From Spirometra erinaceieuropaei (Eukaryota > Platyhelminthes > Cestoda > Diphyllobothriidea > Diphyllobothriidae): DNA of 64,000 nt. Location: the NCBI GenBank assembly GCA_902702965.1, contig CACRXP010000001.1, positions 3,947,325-4,011,324 of the forward strand, given 5' to 3'. A program made the position numbers and the translations under genes. The notes below the pieces were generated by a model. The model made no database searches. It saw only the letters and a list, made by a program, of their open reading frames with translations, and was not told where the DNA came from. Positions 11,830 through 22,422 of the stretch are shown one piece after another. How positions within the stretch are numbered: position 1 is the stretch's first letter; each line of letters begins with the position of its first letter.

Positions 11830-14541
11830 TTTGGTACTTATTATGAATGTACATTCTCATTAACGAATATGCGTGTTCCAGGAACTATCTGATAACACCT
11901 GCCGGACCCCGATCTAGCCCCCGCGCATCTACCGCGTAGCCCCTTTTTCAGACACAAGCTTTTCGTAACACGTCACGTGCGCGGCACTTTAAGAGTAGGT
12001 GATTGACGTATGCACAATAGAATAAGTTGTTGTGGTAGGATCGGGAAGCTACCAGGTCATGCACTTTAACAGGACTGGATGGTTCCTCGCAAATCCAAGT
12101 GGCCGCAGAGTACTAGGCTGTTGAAGGGTCCCGGTAAGAAAAAAGCTGTTGTTTTGCTAACTCCATCGACCTGACCTAATGGAAGGCATTTTGGGGGTGT
12201 AAAGTCCTCTGCTCCAGTAATACCTGCTCGATCTGGTGTCATAAACGGCCGTTGATGAATGCGTCTCGGGTGACATCGTCGCAACTTCATTTTGCCGTAA
12301 CCACTCTAAAGTCGCAGAATTCTGTCCAAAAACTTCGGTTTTTGAGTAAACTGGTCGAGGAATTGTTCACCGCCTTGTCTGCGTGTCGCTAGAAGACGGC
12401 AAGGAGAGATTTATTTGCCAACATTTGCTTAGAGTTCTCACGGCAATCAGCAGCTTCGTAATTGGGACACTTAATGATGCGTCTTCAGACCATCGCAGAA
12501 ATATCATTAATTAGAATGTCCAATTTGTTCATTTCCGAACTCTCGACCGGAGATTTGAAATTTTTAAATGTGCGAAAGCAGTGGTTCCACATCGCGGAAG
12601 CGTCTGAAGAATGTGGGTGAGTTGGTAATCGTGGCATTGGTAAATTGGCGTAATCGAACGTCAAAAAGCATCCGAGTGAGGGGGTACGAACGAAGAGCCA
12701 GAATGAAACAGCGCCCCGAACTGGGACTTAATCCATTTTACAATCACCCTATGGGAGCTATTTCGAATTAGAACAGCAGTTATTGGGATGGGATTTGGCT
12801 AGGGCAATAACTTAGCATGCCTGAAACGTGTCATAACCGGCATTTTAGTATTAGATAAAGAAGCCTCAAGAAGTCGGCAGGATAACCGTCCACCGTTCGG
12901 AATAATTGGGCCTACCGGGAACACTTGCAGTTTCAGTTACTTATATGGTGATCATGTTTGGCAGCATTGTTTTACGATCTGGGCGTCGACCCCAACTGTC
13001 GGCTGTTCGGCTCAACTTCAGGCTTAGCAATTGCTATGCCATCAGTAACGGCCCACTTACGCTGGTCGTTATTCTCTTCTCCTTTTAGTAACTGTACATC
13101 TTGGTGTGGTAGCCTAATAATGCGGGTCATAATTTGCCCTCACATCTTTTTGAAAGGGGGAGATTGGAGTGGTCTTTGTACTGTGGTCCTTCTGCGTCCT
13201 ATGGCTTAGCTCAGACAACGACAAGACTTTGAGGGCTGGAGGCGGAGTGGTGACTGATTTTATTGGGGGCACAGACGCCATCAGTAACTGTTTTGACCTG
13301 CCACCAGTCCACTGTATGGGGTCTTTGCCGTCGAACTCCTAACCTCGGTTATCACTGTACGACACTTTGAAGATGGTGGAGTGTTTTAAAGGATCACCGG
13401 GTTTCCTTTTCCCCGCATCCTATTTACGCCTGGCGGTAAGCGATACTAAGGTCAGATGATCAAGGTAGGAAAGTCAATTTTCCTGTCTTTAACCGCATTG
13501 AGTCTTGGCGGCTGTCTACACCGATCCTGCAGGTGATTTGCACACTTAATATCGACTCGTTGCAAGCACATGTACGCCAAGTTCTTCGACCTTCTTTAAC
13601 AGATGATCCGAAAGCGTCCGGATATCTCTCCTAGGACATGGTCACTGACATGATTAAGCAGCCACAAGGGGGAGGGTACCCTTGCAGAGCGTCGCTGCTG
13701 GTTATTGTTCCTTTTCCACTCTTTCCTGTAGGACAATAAAACAGTCTATCCTCGTTTGTGACGAGTGCAGGCCGAATTTTATCCTTCAGCACATGGATTG
13801 CCCTCGTTAAGGAGAAGTCTAAGTGGACTCATTAAAAGTTCTCGTTCGGGTTCTTTTATTTATCATAGGAAGTGTGAATTGGCCCAACCACAGTGTATTT
13901 GTTGACCGTGCAATCCGGTCGGGTTTTGTTGCCAGCCTCGGACAGTCTTGGCGTTAGGCGGCGTTGAGTCTCAACCTGCCTCATAGTTTCTTCTTGGCTG
14001 TTTTCAGCCTACAACAATTTAATACATGAATTTGAAGGCAGTTGATTTCTGTCGATTGCAACATGGAGCCTCAGACGTAATCGCACGTGTGGTACTGATC
14101 TTCTTTGTCCGACAAGCTTCGCACAATACTCTATACCTCTCAGTCCCGTCTAGATTCTATCGCTCATGACCACTGGACATAGAACCAGATCCGCTGAGGA
14201 CAGCATTTGCTGCAAAATTGGCCTCAATGGCGTTCCTAATGACGCTCTATGCTCTCTGTGTTTTCACGTTCGAGATATCTCCGTTAAACGGCCTGTAAGC
14301 TTACCCCTATTGGTTATCTGGTAGGCAATGTAAGGAATCAAGAATGGGAGAGTTCTGACACAGGTTCAGGCTTGTGGAAGTGAGATGGTCGATACCTCGA
14401 AGATTTCCGATCACAAGTCGGGCAAGACAAAGTTATTGGACAAACTATACTGTGGCCAGAGAGCGCACACACGGCTCAGCTGGAAGAGGCAACAAGCGTT
14501 CCCCTCCGTCGAGTGACAGCCGTCGAGGTTCCTAGTCCTGG
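11830..14541. other. no recognisable gene
   Basis: Only short frames without known motifs. The weak partner of the 8822 repeat lies at about 12773-12820. Confidence 0.5.
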
Positions 14542-14590
14542 CGCTGATTGGCTGTGGGCGTACACTCCGTACGTCCACAGCCAATCAGCG
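14542..14590. repeat. 22-bp-arm hairpin with paired CCAAT boxes
   Basis: The arms 14542-14563 and 14569-14590 pair at every position except one G-T, around the loop ACTCC. Each arm holds CTGATTGGCTG or its complement CAGCCAATCAG, a CCAAT-box core. No supported gene lies nearby. It could be the ends of a very small inverted-repeat element or a cruciform-forming regulatory site. Confidence 0.9.
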
Positions 14591-16844
14591 AAGGACGCGG
14601 CGTCAACCCGTCTTCGGCCCTCGCCACGCTGGTACCAAGCTAGGAGTGGCTACAGTGCAATCGATTGACAGGGAGCGTTAGGTGGAATACAGGGCCACGG
14701 GTAGGCGATCGCGGGAGCATACAGCCATAGGCTTAATATCCGTCCTTTTAAATTATGAACCCACGTATCTTCGTGGGATTTACTTTACCTTGGTGACTAG
14801 AAAGCCTGAGGGCGTAAGCTGTCGACTGGCTGGAGGCAAATTTGCATGTCTGGCGGGCGTGACCGCCATAACTCTGGTTTAGGGCGCGCGGCGGGAATCC
14901 AAAGGTCGGCAATTCCCTTGTCTACCCTAATGAAGACGTTTTACGTCTGAATTAGCATAGGATATGATGAGTGCCGCCGTTAATAGCGGACAACACTGGG
15001 TGAAATGAACAACAAGGGTCATTTTGCCAACATCGCTGGTTTGCACTAGCGTGGCGGTTTCGTGACGAGATGTGTTGCTCCTGTTGCGCCATGTAAGAGG
15101 CAAGACAATCCGAGGTCGAATCACGCGATCAGCTACGAGGCCTCACATGACACGATATAGGTCTACACCACATGCTCATAGTGGGCGGAATTAGAAGCAC
15201 AGTCTCGAAGTTCCGAGAGTTCACCCGACTGGTTGCGTGTAGTCTAAACTGGCATCTGTAGTTCCCGTGAACGCGCCTTTTACAGCAATTTTTTGATGGC
15301 CTACCAGGCAACCTCATTTAACGCCTTGATGAGTGGATTTCTGCGATCATTTCCGTCTTATCTGTGCCGACGAGCCTATCAGAACTCCACACGGAAATCT
15401 TAAAGTTTCAGTAAAGTTAGTAACAGACACGTCTTTTTCATGAGTACGAGCAAGCATGAACTTTTCGTGAGAATATTTTGTTCGGTGAAAGAAGAAAGGG
15501 CGAGTGAAAATTAGGTGAAGGAACTAAAAGCTCCTGCGTACCGACACCCAAGTAAATTCCGAGATAACAGTCGTAACCTGGTGGGTTTCAATGTTTCCCC
15601 GAGTCCCATTTTAAAGTCACAGGGAGGTTTTCGGATGTACCTAGTTATTCGAGAAAATCTACCCGAATCTCTGTTTCGAGACCCTGCTGAAATTTGTGAG
15701 TAAAGATAAACAACTATCTCGACGAAAATGAACAAATAAAATTTATACCTCGAAATTTACTTTAATTCTTTGTCATTTTAGAAGCGGTAAAAGAGTTCGA
15801 GTTTTCCTTGAGAATGGAATGGCCCTAGCGGAGGTGAGGAGTACTCTAAGATGGCAGTGCTGTACATTTCACCCCTTTACTTTTATTCTACCAAACGATG
15901 GGATTCTTGGCCCTTCATAAGTCCACAATCAAGTAGGATGGAAACCGATCGGCGAAAATCCGGAGCGTGCTATGAAAGGAACAGATCGGAAACTGGAGTC
16001 ATAATTTTTTGCTCGGGAATTCAAACTGTCCCAGGTGCCGGTCGTTGTTGATGACTAGAAAATGTTAGTCGTTTATTGACTGCGTAATTGCCTACCTGGT
16101 AAGTTTGAAGATGACTGTGTAGGGCTTGATTTACGGGGTAAGTAATCGATGTGATGGTTGAGTGAGGTCCTACTTTAGGCATCTTGTGATCTGTTTCAAG
16201 CCCGGCTGCGACCAGCGTCTTCTTACCTGTGAGACTGGTGTACTTATGACGGTTAAAGACGTTTGATTGACAGTCCTCGCTCACAATGGATTTCCTTCAC
16301 GTTAAACAGCGGAAGCCAGAGGGCGACCAGAGGTGAAGTTTTTAATGCACATTAAGCAGATCGCTGTAAATAAGCACCTTGTCAGCAAGACAACATAAGG
16401 GTTCCGCGAGGTAGCGCACAAGCTGCCGCGGACGCGTAATTATCCTCAAACGGACTGCGCCGCCATCGAATCAAACCAAAACGAGGGCCTGCTTAGCTCC
16501 TGGGCTGTTTTGAGACTGTGTGACTCCACAACCGTAGCCAGAGGTGCGTAAAGCAGGGGTTGCCAAACTCATAACCAGTTGGTCGGTAAGTTTGAATGGG
16601 TCATCGGTGCACGGGAGAGGGGTGGAAGGAGTGAACTCAATGTCCACATATTCCTCGTGTCACCTCGATATATTTCCTAGAAGAATAAATTTTATTAGCT
16701 TCGGGCTATCGCGACACACTAAAAATCACGACTTGGAAGGTTACCAACCGACGGGATAACCCTGCACCCCTCCGAAATGGCTCCTTCACAAGAATGGCCT
16801 CTATGGTCCCCTCACTTGTGTGGAGCCCATTACACTTGCACTCA
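14591..16844. other. no recognisable gene
   Basis: No motif-bearing frame and no member of the repeat families noted elsewhere. Confidence 0.45.
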
Positions 16845-17420
16845 TGGTTTACAAACTACAAACCATATATTTTCTGCGTAGGGGGAATCGTATATTTCTC
16901 TACGGTATTAAGAGGAGACCATGTGGCGTTCACAAAATTTGGCAGTGGATTTGAGCCATATTGTTAACTTTACAAGCAACATTAGTAATTGCAGAGACAC
17001 GATGTTTTACGAAGGGGCATTTCACGGTATTAAAAAATCTCGTGATAAGAAACTTTTTAAAAGCGAATTATACCCTTTTATCGAGCATAAAATAGGAAAA
17101 AGACGTAATTTTCTACCGAATGAGTAAAAGAATAAATATTTTTATGCATATTTTCTACGAAATATAAATAAATTTTAAGGGCATCAAAAGTCAATGAAAT
17201 AAAATCATGCCAATTAGGTGGCCACTTTTTTACAAAGGGCGGTTTTCGCATGCGACCGGAAAGATGTTCGTCCGAAAGCCAGCACCCGAGCTAATTTAAG
17301 TATTATAGAATTATGCTTCATGATGATTAATTTTAGAACTCCACTTAAGTAGTCTTTTCGAAACGAAAACACATTTCAGAATTTCGGTCAACCTTTCATG
17401 AGCTAGCGCACCTACTGTAG
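16845..17420 (+). mobile_element. fold-back element, right half only
   Basis: The centre and right arm match the 46992-47990 element: ACAAACTACAAACCATATATTTT at the start, AAGAATAAATATTTTTATGCAT in the middle, and TTTCGGTCAACCTTTCATGAG followed by CACCTACTGTA at the end. The left arm is absent. A 68-codon frame inside (16921-17127) is part of the repeat and not a gene. Confidence 0.75.
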
Positions 17421-18395
17421 ATGCAGCGGAGGTCTGCTTCACTAGCATCAAACTCGGCAGCGATAGGGTGTAGATCCCACAACTAACCTGGGCTAGCCTG
17501 TGAACCGTGCCACACTTTGAATGGTGGTAGAGGGTACTTTGCGGGCGGGGCAACACACAGGACGGAGAACAAGAAGACACAGAAAATAGGTAAATTTCTG
17601 CCAAAGGTCATATCGTACGCTGTCACCCGGCAAAGAAAGCGAGCGCGATAATTCGAAAATAAACAAGAAACAGTTTTCGAAAAGTAACGGACTTTGAATG
17701 CACGGCCACTGGTAGGTTTGCATTTAGTCAGGAAGAGAAGGAAATTTCAAACAATGGGAACGGCGAATAATAAGTAATGTTTGCAGTCACACTGTATTCT
17801 AGGGTATAGTTTTGGAGTTGCCATCTACTCGGGGGTCCTACAACCTATCGTTGCCCCAAACTCAAGCGCCAGTCACCTCCGCGCTTCTCACGAAACAACT
17901 GTTCCGTATCACCCACGGTTGACCAACTGTCGCATACAAGTTAGGCATGCCCACTACAGCGTGAGAAATTTATTGGCCGAGTCGCTAACGTATTAGCCTG
18001 TTGTCCCGTGGGCGTCTGATCACGAGGTGTTGAAAGCGTGATAGACATCGTCGCCCGGTGCGCACGAAACGGTGTCTGTTTATTAGCGTTATCGTAACCC
18101 ATCGGGGTTGGACAAGACAAACAGGCGCATGCGCGTACTGACGAGACACCGGTGATGGAGTATGACCCTGTCAGCGTCCAAGGTACACGGCCTGAGGGGG
18201 GGGGGGGATCGCGAGCCAGCAGCGCGCCTGCAGGTGGCCTCAACTGTCCGTGCGGAAGGTCGGCTACCCGTCAAAGTCTGGGGGCCGGCACACCAGCGTG
18301 CCTCCTACAACTCCCCTCCGACACCAAGCGAAGTAAATGCGCTGATGATTTAGGTCAGGCACAAGCCTCTTTGGCCAGTACGCGTGACAGTCGGG
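17421..18395. other. no recognisable gene
   Basis: GC content rises towards 18.2 kb, with a G run at about 18198-18207. Frames here have no recognised motif. Confidence 0.45.
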
Positions 18396-18737
18396 TCAGG
18401 TGCGTCGAAGCTGAGGCAGGCGGTAGCCAATAGGAATTGGCGGCGGCGGCGGTGCCATCGTTGTGTTGAGGTGCAGTCTATTCGACGGCCCCGACGTTAG
18501 CCGAACTGACACGATAAATGCTGATGGTGTCGGTTGTACGGTCGCAATCGTTGGCAGAGTCCTCTTCGCATTGGCGAAGATCCTAGTAAGGGTTGTCGTT
18601 GGTGGTGGCTGAAGTAGCTGATGGACAGCGTCACGTCGGATTAGCACGAGCTCGCCTGTGTCAGAGCCGAGCAGAATTAAGGACAGAGTCGGTGACGCCG
18701 GAGACTGCGCATGGAACTGCGGAGTCTGTGTACACAA
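18396..18737 (-). CDS. possible exon with one WD40-like strand motif, unidentified
   Basis: The minus-strand frame follows a fair acceptor (CTGATCCTACCAG) and gives 113 residues. It contains LILLGSDTGELVLIRR, which has the hydrophobic-G-x-x-x-G-x-hydrophobic pattern of a WD40 blade, followed by Pro/Thr-rich sequence including a PPPPP run. I cannot name the gene. It is not obviously part of the WDR81-like gene, which lies more than 24 kb away and already has its own C-terminus. It could also be a chance frame in GC-rich DNA. Confidence 0.3.
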   Translation of the reverse strand: MCTQTPQFHAQSPASPTLSLILLGSDTGELVLIRRDAVHQLLQPPPTTTLTRIFANAKRTLPTIATVQPTPSAFIVSVRLTSGPSNRLHLNTTMAPPPPPIPIGYRLPQLRRT

Positions 18738-19019
18738 CTGGTAGGATCAGAAACTGTTCGCATACTTATAGGATAACCACAAGCCTATATATGCTGTCTA
18801 CAAAGCGCCCGACAAGCCTCACGTCTACGGCGGCATTCCATGATCAGCATAGGGGCTCTGCTCATGGCGATGTCGGGCCACTTCAATTTACTTCACGGAA
18901 AATAAGTAGCGCATCGTGTGCTAAAATTTCACACGGAACCATCGGTAGTCCAGAAGGATGGTCTTTTAACTGCTCGTAGCTATGCCATTGCCGCGAAGGC
19001 TACAAACCCCGAGCTCCAA

Positions 19020-19215
19020 GGCATAACGACCTGTGGCGGGGCGCGGGAATATGGGTCCCCATATCACAGGTGGCCCCGCGCTAAGGTCCAGGGGAGAGGG
19101 AGAATAGGGTTTTGAGGGCCAGCGTTAACACTATAATTAAAAGCACTTCGCTGAAATCTAGCTCAAGGCCACTTGTAATGCGAGAGGTCCATATTCCCTT
19201 GTCCGATCCGATTTT
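19020..19215. repeat. family C repeat, inverted pair
   Basis: GGGAATATGGGTCCCCATATCACAGG at the left and GCGAGAGGTCCATATTCCC at the right are inverted versions of each other, with GTGGCCCCGCGCTAAGGTCC in between. Single copies of the same unit lie at 24880-25015 and 43640-43745. Confidence 0.6.
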
Positions 19216-19244
19216 CCTCAATTTACAAGGGGAAGCCTGAGAAT

Positions 19245-19740
19245 AACTGACAGTTCGACCATCGATTTCGATGATGTCCACCGTGTGCCCCACAGCAGGT
19301 TGGAGCAGGGACGGTGACTTGCGCAGGGGTTTATAGTGCCAGTAGACTTTCGCTGCATCTACCTGCACTCTCTCCTCCTCCCCCGCCTGGGCCCGGTATC
19401 AAGACGGAGTCAAGAAGATCGGAGACGAGGGAGGCCGCAGGTGGATGGCTTGGACGGATCCTCACCTTGGCGTTCCACCACACCCCCTGGTCCACACAGC
19501 GAATAACCAGGATTTCAACCAACACAACAGAGTTTGGAAGCTGGCACGGCCGAAACCGCACCTGGGCGTGCCGCCAACGCCTGGCTCGGATCCCACACTG
19601 TGGTGAGAGTGTTGTAAAGGCCACATTAAAAAGGAGCCATTGCAGCCTGACTCTCAGACCGCCTCCCGTTAAGGAGGAGGACCAAGTTACCCCGTCAGTT
19701 GGCAACCTTCCAAGTCACGGCTTTTAGCGCACCGTGATAG
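19245..19740 (+). repeat. SINE-like family A copy
   Basis: Begins GACAGTTCGACCATCG, then GATGTCCACCGTGTGCC, GGAGCAGGGACGGTGACTTG, CACTCTCTCCTCC, the conserved GCCTGGGCCCGGTATCAAG block and CCCCTGGTCCACA. It ends near AAAAAGGAGCCATTGCAGC. It is the longest copy in the window. Long frames on both strands here come from GC richness. Confidence 0.75.
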
Positions 19741-20070
19741 CTTCAAGCGCGCCAGATTGATTGTAGTGAGGAAAGTGCGCTGAGTCGTCGACCTCACTCT
19801 CCCTTCCCATTCCCACACCCGGGCCGCCGTCCGAGCCGGTCGGCAAACTGGAGTGGGGAACGGGCGCGGTGGCTGCCACGGTCGACTGACCGTGACTGCG
19901 CGCGCCACAGCACGACCTGGCCCCCCATACACACACAAACACCAGGATTTCACAAAACGGGGGTTGAACGGCGTGTCTCTCACTTGCGTGAGAGGGCCGT
20001 GGAAGGTGCTGCTTCAGCCCGTTCCCAGCCCACCAGTCCGCCACTCCACACAGCACACACACACACACAA
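19741..20070 (+). repeat. SINE-like family A, diverged second copy; (AC)n run
   Basis: CCTCACTCTCCC, CACACCCGGGCCG, a CCTGGCCCCCCATAC block and CACCAGGATTTCAC follow the family A order at low identity. A short CA microsatellite (about 20050-20068) lies at the end. Confidence 0.45.
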
Positions 20071-20299
20071 CGCGACGAACTGCGTGAACCGAGAGCGGGC
20101 GTCCATCAGCAACCTTCCTATCCACGACACTTGAAGTGTCGGGAGAGAGAGTAACTAGTAACATACAGACAGGGCGCCAGAAATAACCTTTGACTGACTG
20201 ATGGACAGCATAACACACCTAGAAGGTCTCATATACTTTACTGTACTCGGAAATGGATGTGCCGACTTGGAATAAACCCCCCGAGACAGGCCTTTTTAG

Positions 20300-20950
20300 G
20301 TTTCGGCTCAAATAATTATATCGATTTTCGGACTGAGTCAGAAAACAATTGCTTCAAAGGATTCACTGCAAGTTGACGGATTGATTTTTGAGAATAAATT
20401 GTTGCAATTTCAGAACCACAGGGCAGATGAGAAGCGCTGTTCAGCCGTTTAATTTCCCCAGAAATTATTACGCTAATTTGGAACAAATCCTTCGTGGCAA
20501 ACTTTCTCAGGCTCGGTGCGAAATTTATTTAAAATACGGTAGCAGAAAGTTGGCGAAACATGTGTTTGGATCCTTTGCTATTACCTGTACAGTCATTACT
20601 GTGATTCCTGAAACATCTGCATACTACGGAATTCCTTTTGACAGTTTGTGTATACCACGTGGTTATATCACCTGAAGCCATGGGGTGTAGCTCAAATACT
20701 TATATCAACATTCGGACGGAGCCTGAAAAGATTTGTCCCCAAGGATTTACTCCAAGTTAGCACATTTATTTCTGGGGCTAAATTGGTGCAGTTTCAAATT
20801 CGGAGTATATAACAGAAGGCACAGGGAAAACACAGCAGACCTACTGATAAGTCGAAAACCTCGCAACTGTCATGCAGCGACTGAACACCGGCGAAACACG
20901 TGTCCGGGCTTCTGGTTAGCACCGGGATCGACAGACCAGAGAGAGGTTGG
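20300..20950 (+). repeat. family E, two diverged direct copies
   Basis: Blocks 20303-20440 and 20687-20822 align along their length (GGCTCAAATAaTTATATC versus GCTCAAATAcTTATATC; AAGGATTcACTgCAAGTT versus AAGGATTtACTcCAAGTT). Each is followed at a distance by GGCGAAACA(C/T)GTGT. The second copy runs into the N gap. The same GGCGAAACACGTGTC motif recurs at about 57200 on the minus strand. Confidence 0.65.
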
Positions 20951-21020
20951 NNNNNNNNNNNNNNNNNNNNNNNNNNNNNNNNNNNNNNNNNNNNNNNNNN
21001 NNNNNNNNNNNNNNNNNNNN
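20951..21020. other. assembly gap (70 N)
   Basis: Seventy consecutive N. Frames across it are meaningless. Confidence 1.
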
Positions 21021-21824
21021 CGCTCGTGCTAAATCCTAAAAATAAGTTATTCAGTTGTACCTTGCAACATTCACGATATGGAGACCATGATGGCAGCTTG
21101 CGTCGCTCAAGGGCTAGAACACCTGCCAGATAATGTGGAAAAACAGCTAAGTGACTCCTCAGGGTTTTTCATCGTTATAGAAAATTTCACTAAAAGGCCG
21201 CCGTTCAAGACAGCGACCAATGTACTCTAAGAAAAGGAGCTAATTAAAATTTTAATTCAAGAGTGGCCTCAAGGCCGCTGTCATTGTGTCGAGTGATCAT
21301 CGAAACGCGCCACTCTAGGTAACTTTACATAAACCCCTCGGCTGAATTAAGCAGGATGAGTATTTTTCGAAACGTGGCAAGCGGATACCGCACTATGACT
21401 ACGTAGACACTTCCTTGAGGCGGATTTTTAGTCAAGCCTCAAGCACTTCTGCGATGTTGACTGTCACTCTGCGGAATTATCCTGTCCCGTGATCTTATTT
21501 GTCAAATTTAACTCTGATCAGTCCATCGCAGGAAGAGCCGGCTTCCTGCGCAAAAGGGTGTTTCCGACACTTCCCGTGCACCTAACCTATCAAACGCACG
21601 ATATTTAGTGCGAAAATATTGGGAGTCGTACACAGGACTGCGGGCCCGCCGTAATCCAGAGCATGCCTATTGCCGTGACCAAACTTTAGCCCTGACCTTC
21701 CGAGCTCTAACCGCAATCTCCACCGTCACCCTAACATTGATCCTAACCCTACTTTTCTTGGAATTTAGTGCAAGGCCACCCGTGGCCAATTAAATATTTC
21801 CTTCAAAAGGTGCTCTGGGGGATT
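21021..21824. other. no gene; family C fragment near the end
   Basis: Nothing recognisable until about 21700-21785. There CACCCTAACATTGATCCTAACCC and AATTTAGTGCAAGGCCACC match family C (complement of the TTAGGG-like part followed by the GTGGCCTTGC part). Confidence 0.5.
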
Positions 21825-22000
21825 CGAATAATTCATTCTGACCGAACTGTGAAAAACTCGGCGACCTGGATGGAATATGCGCCCACGACAGCCTCCCCCA
21901 CCCACGGGTGTCGCGAGTTTAATCATATTTGAGTCACGATGCCCACTCAGACTACTGCAACCCATGGAATCCACCGAAGTCGCCGAGTTTTTCACAGGTG
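21825..22000. repeat. family D element with terminal inverted repeats
   Basis: CTGTGAAAAACTCGGCGAC at about 21847 is mirrored by GTCGCCGAGTTTTTCACAG at about 21981. The same end sequence occurs at 28979 beside tRNA-like repeats. It is MITE-like in layout. Confidence 0.75.
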
Positions 22001-22275
22001 ACTCAAAATGGGCTTTTTCAAAGTAAACAAAAAATCAGACTGCCTTTCATCAGCTAAACACATTTTCCAACTTGGGTCTACAAATTTACAAAGACCCCTT
22101 AGGCGATCACTACGACAGCGCCATCACCGCTGCCGCCACCACCACCCGACCCGCATTGACGACTGCGATTTTGACAGGTCGGCAACACGCAGGGGAGCGT
22201 GACTTAGGGAAATTACGTCGACAACATGGCCACCGCAAGAAAAATGAATGGAGACAGGAAGAACCAAAAAAATAA

Positions 22276-22281
22276 TTTATT
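22276..22281 (-). promoter_or_regulatory. poly(A) signal of PIN4 copy 1
   Basis: AATAAA on the minus strand, about 30 bases after the stop at 22312. Confidence 0.75.
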
Positions 22282-22311
22282 AAAAAAACGTCAGTAACAA
22301 AACCCGCCAAT

Positions 22312-22422
22312 CTACTTTCGTCCTTCAACCATGATGATGTGGTAGCCGAATTTCGTCTTTACGGGGGGATTTGTGTAGACGGGCTTATCCACAGTCGACG
22401 GCGTGAGCTCAAAGGCCGCATC
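22312..22422 (-). CDS. PIN4: PIN4 copy 1, exon 3
   Basis: 111 bases including TAG. Encodes [15 protein letters not shown] and ends in [13 protein letters not shown]. Acceptor CATTGCAG. Confidence 0.96.
   Translation of the reverse strand, partial: DAAFELTPSTVDKPVYTNPPVKTKFGYHIIMVEGRK

Noticed and set aside
19331..20218. Long overlapping frames on both strands (95-164 codons)
   Set aside because: They run across family A repeats in GC-rich DNA, where stops are rare; no domain seen.
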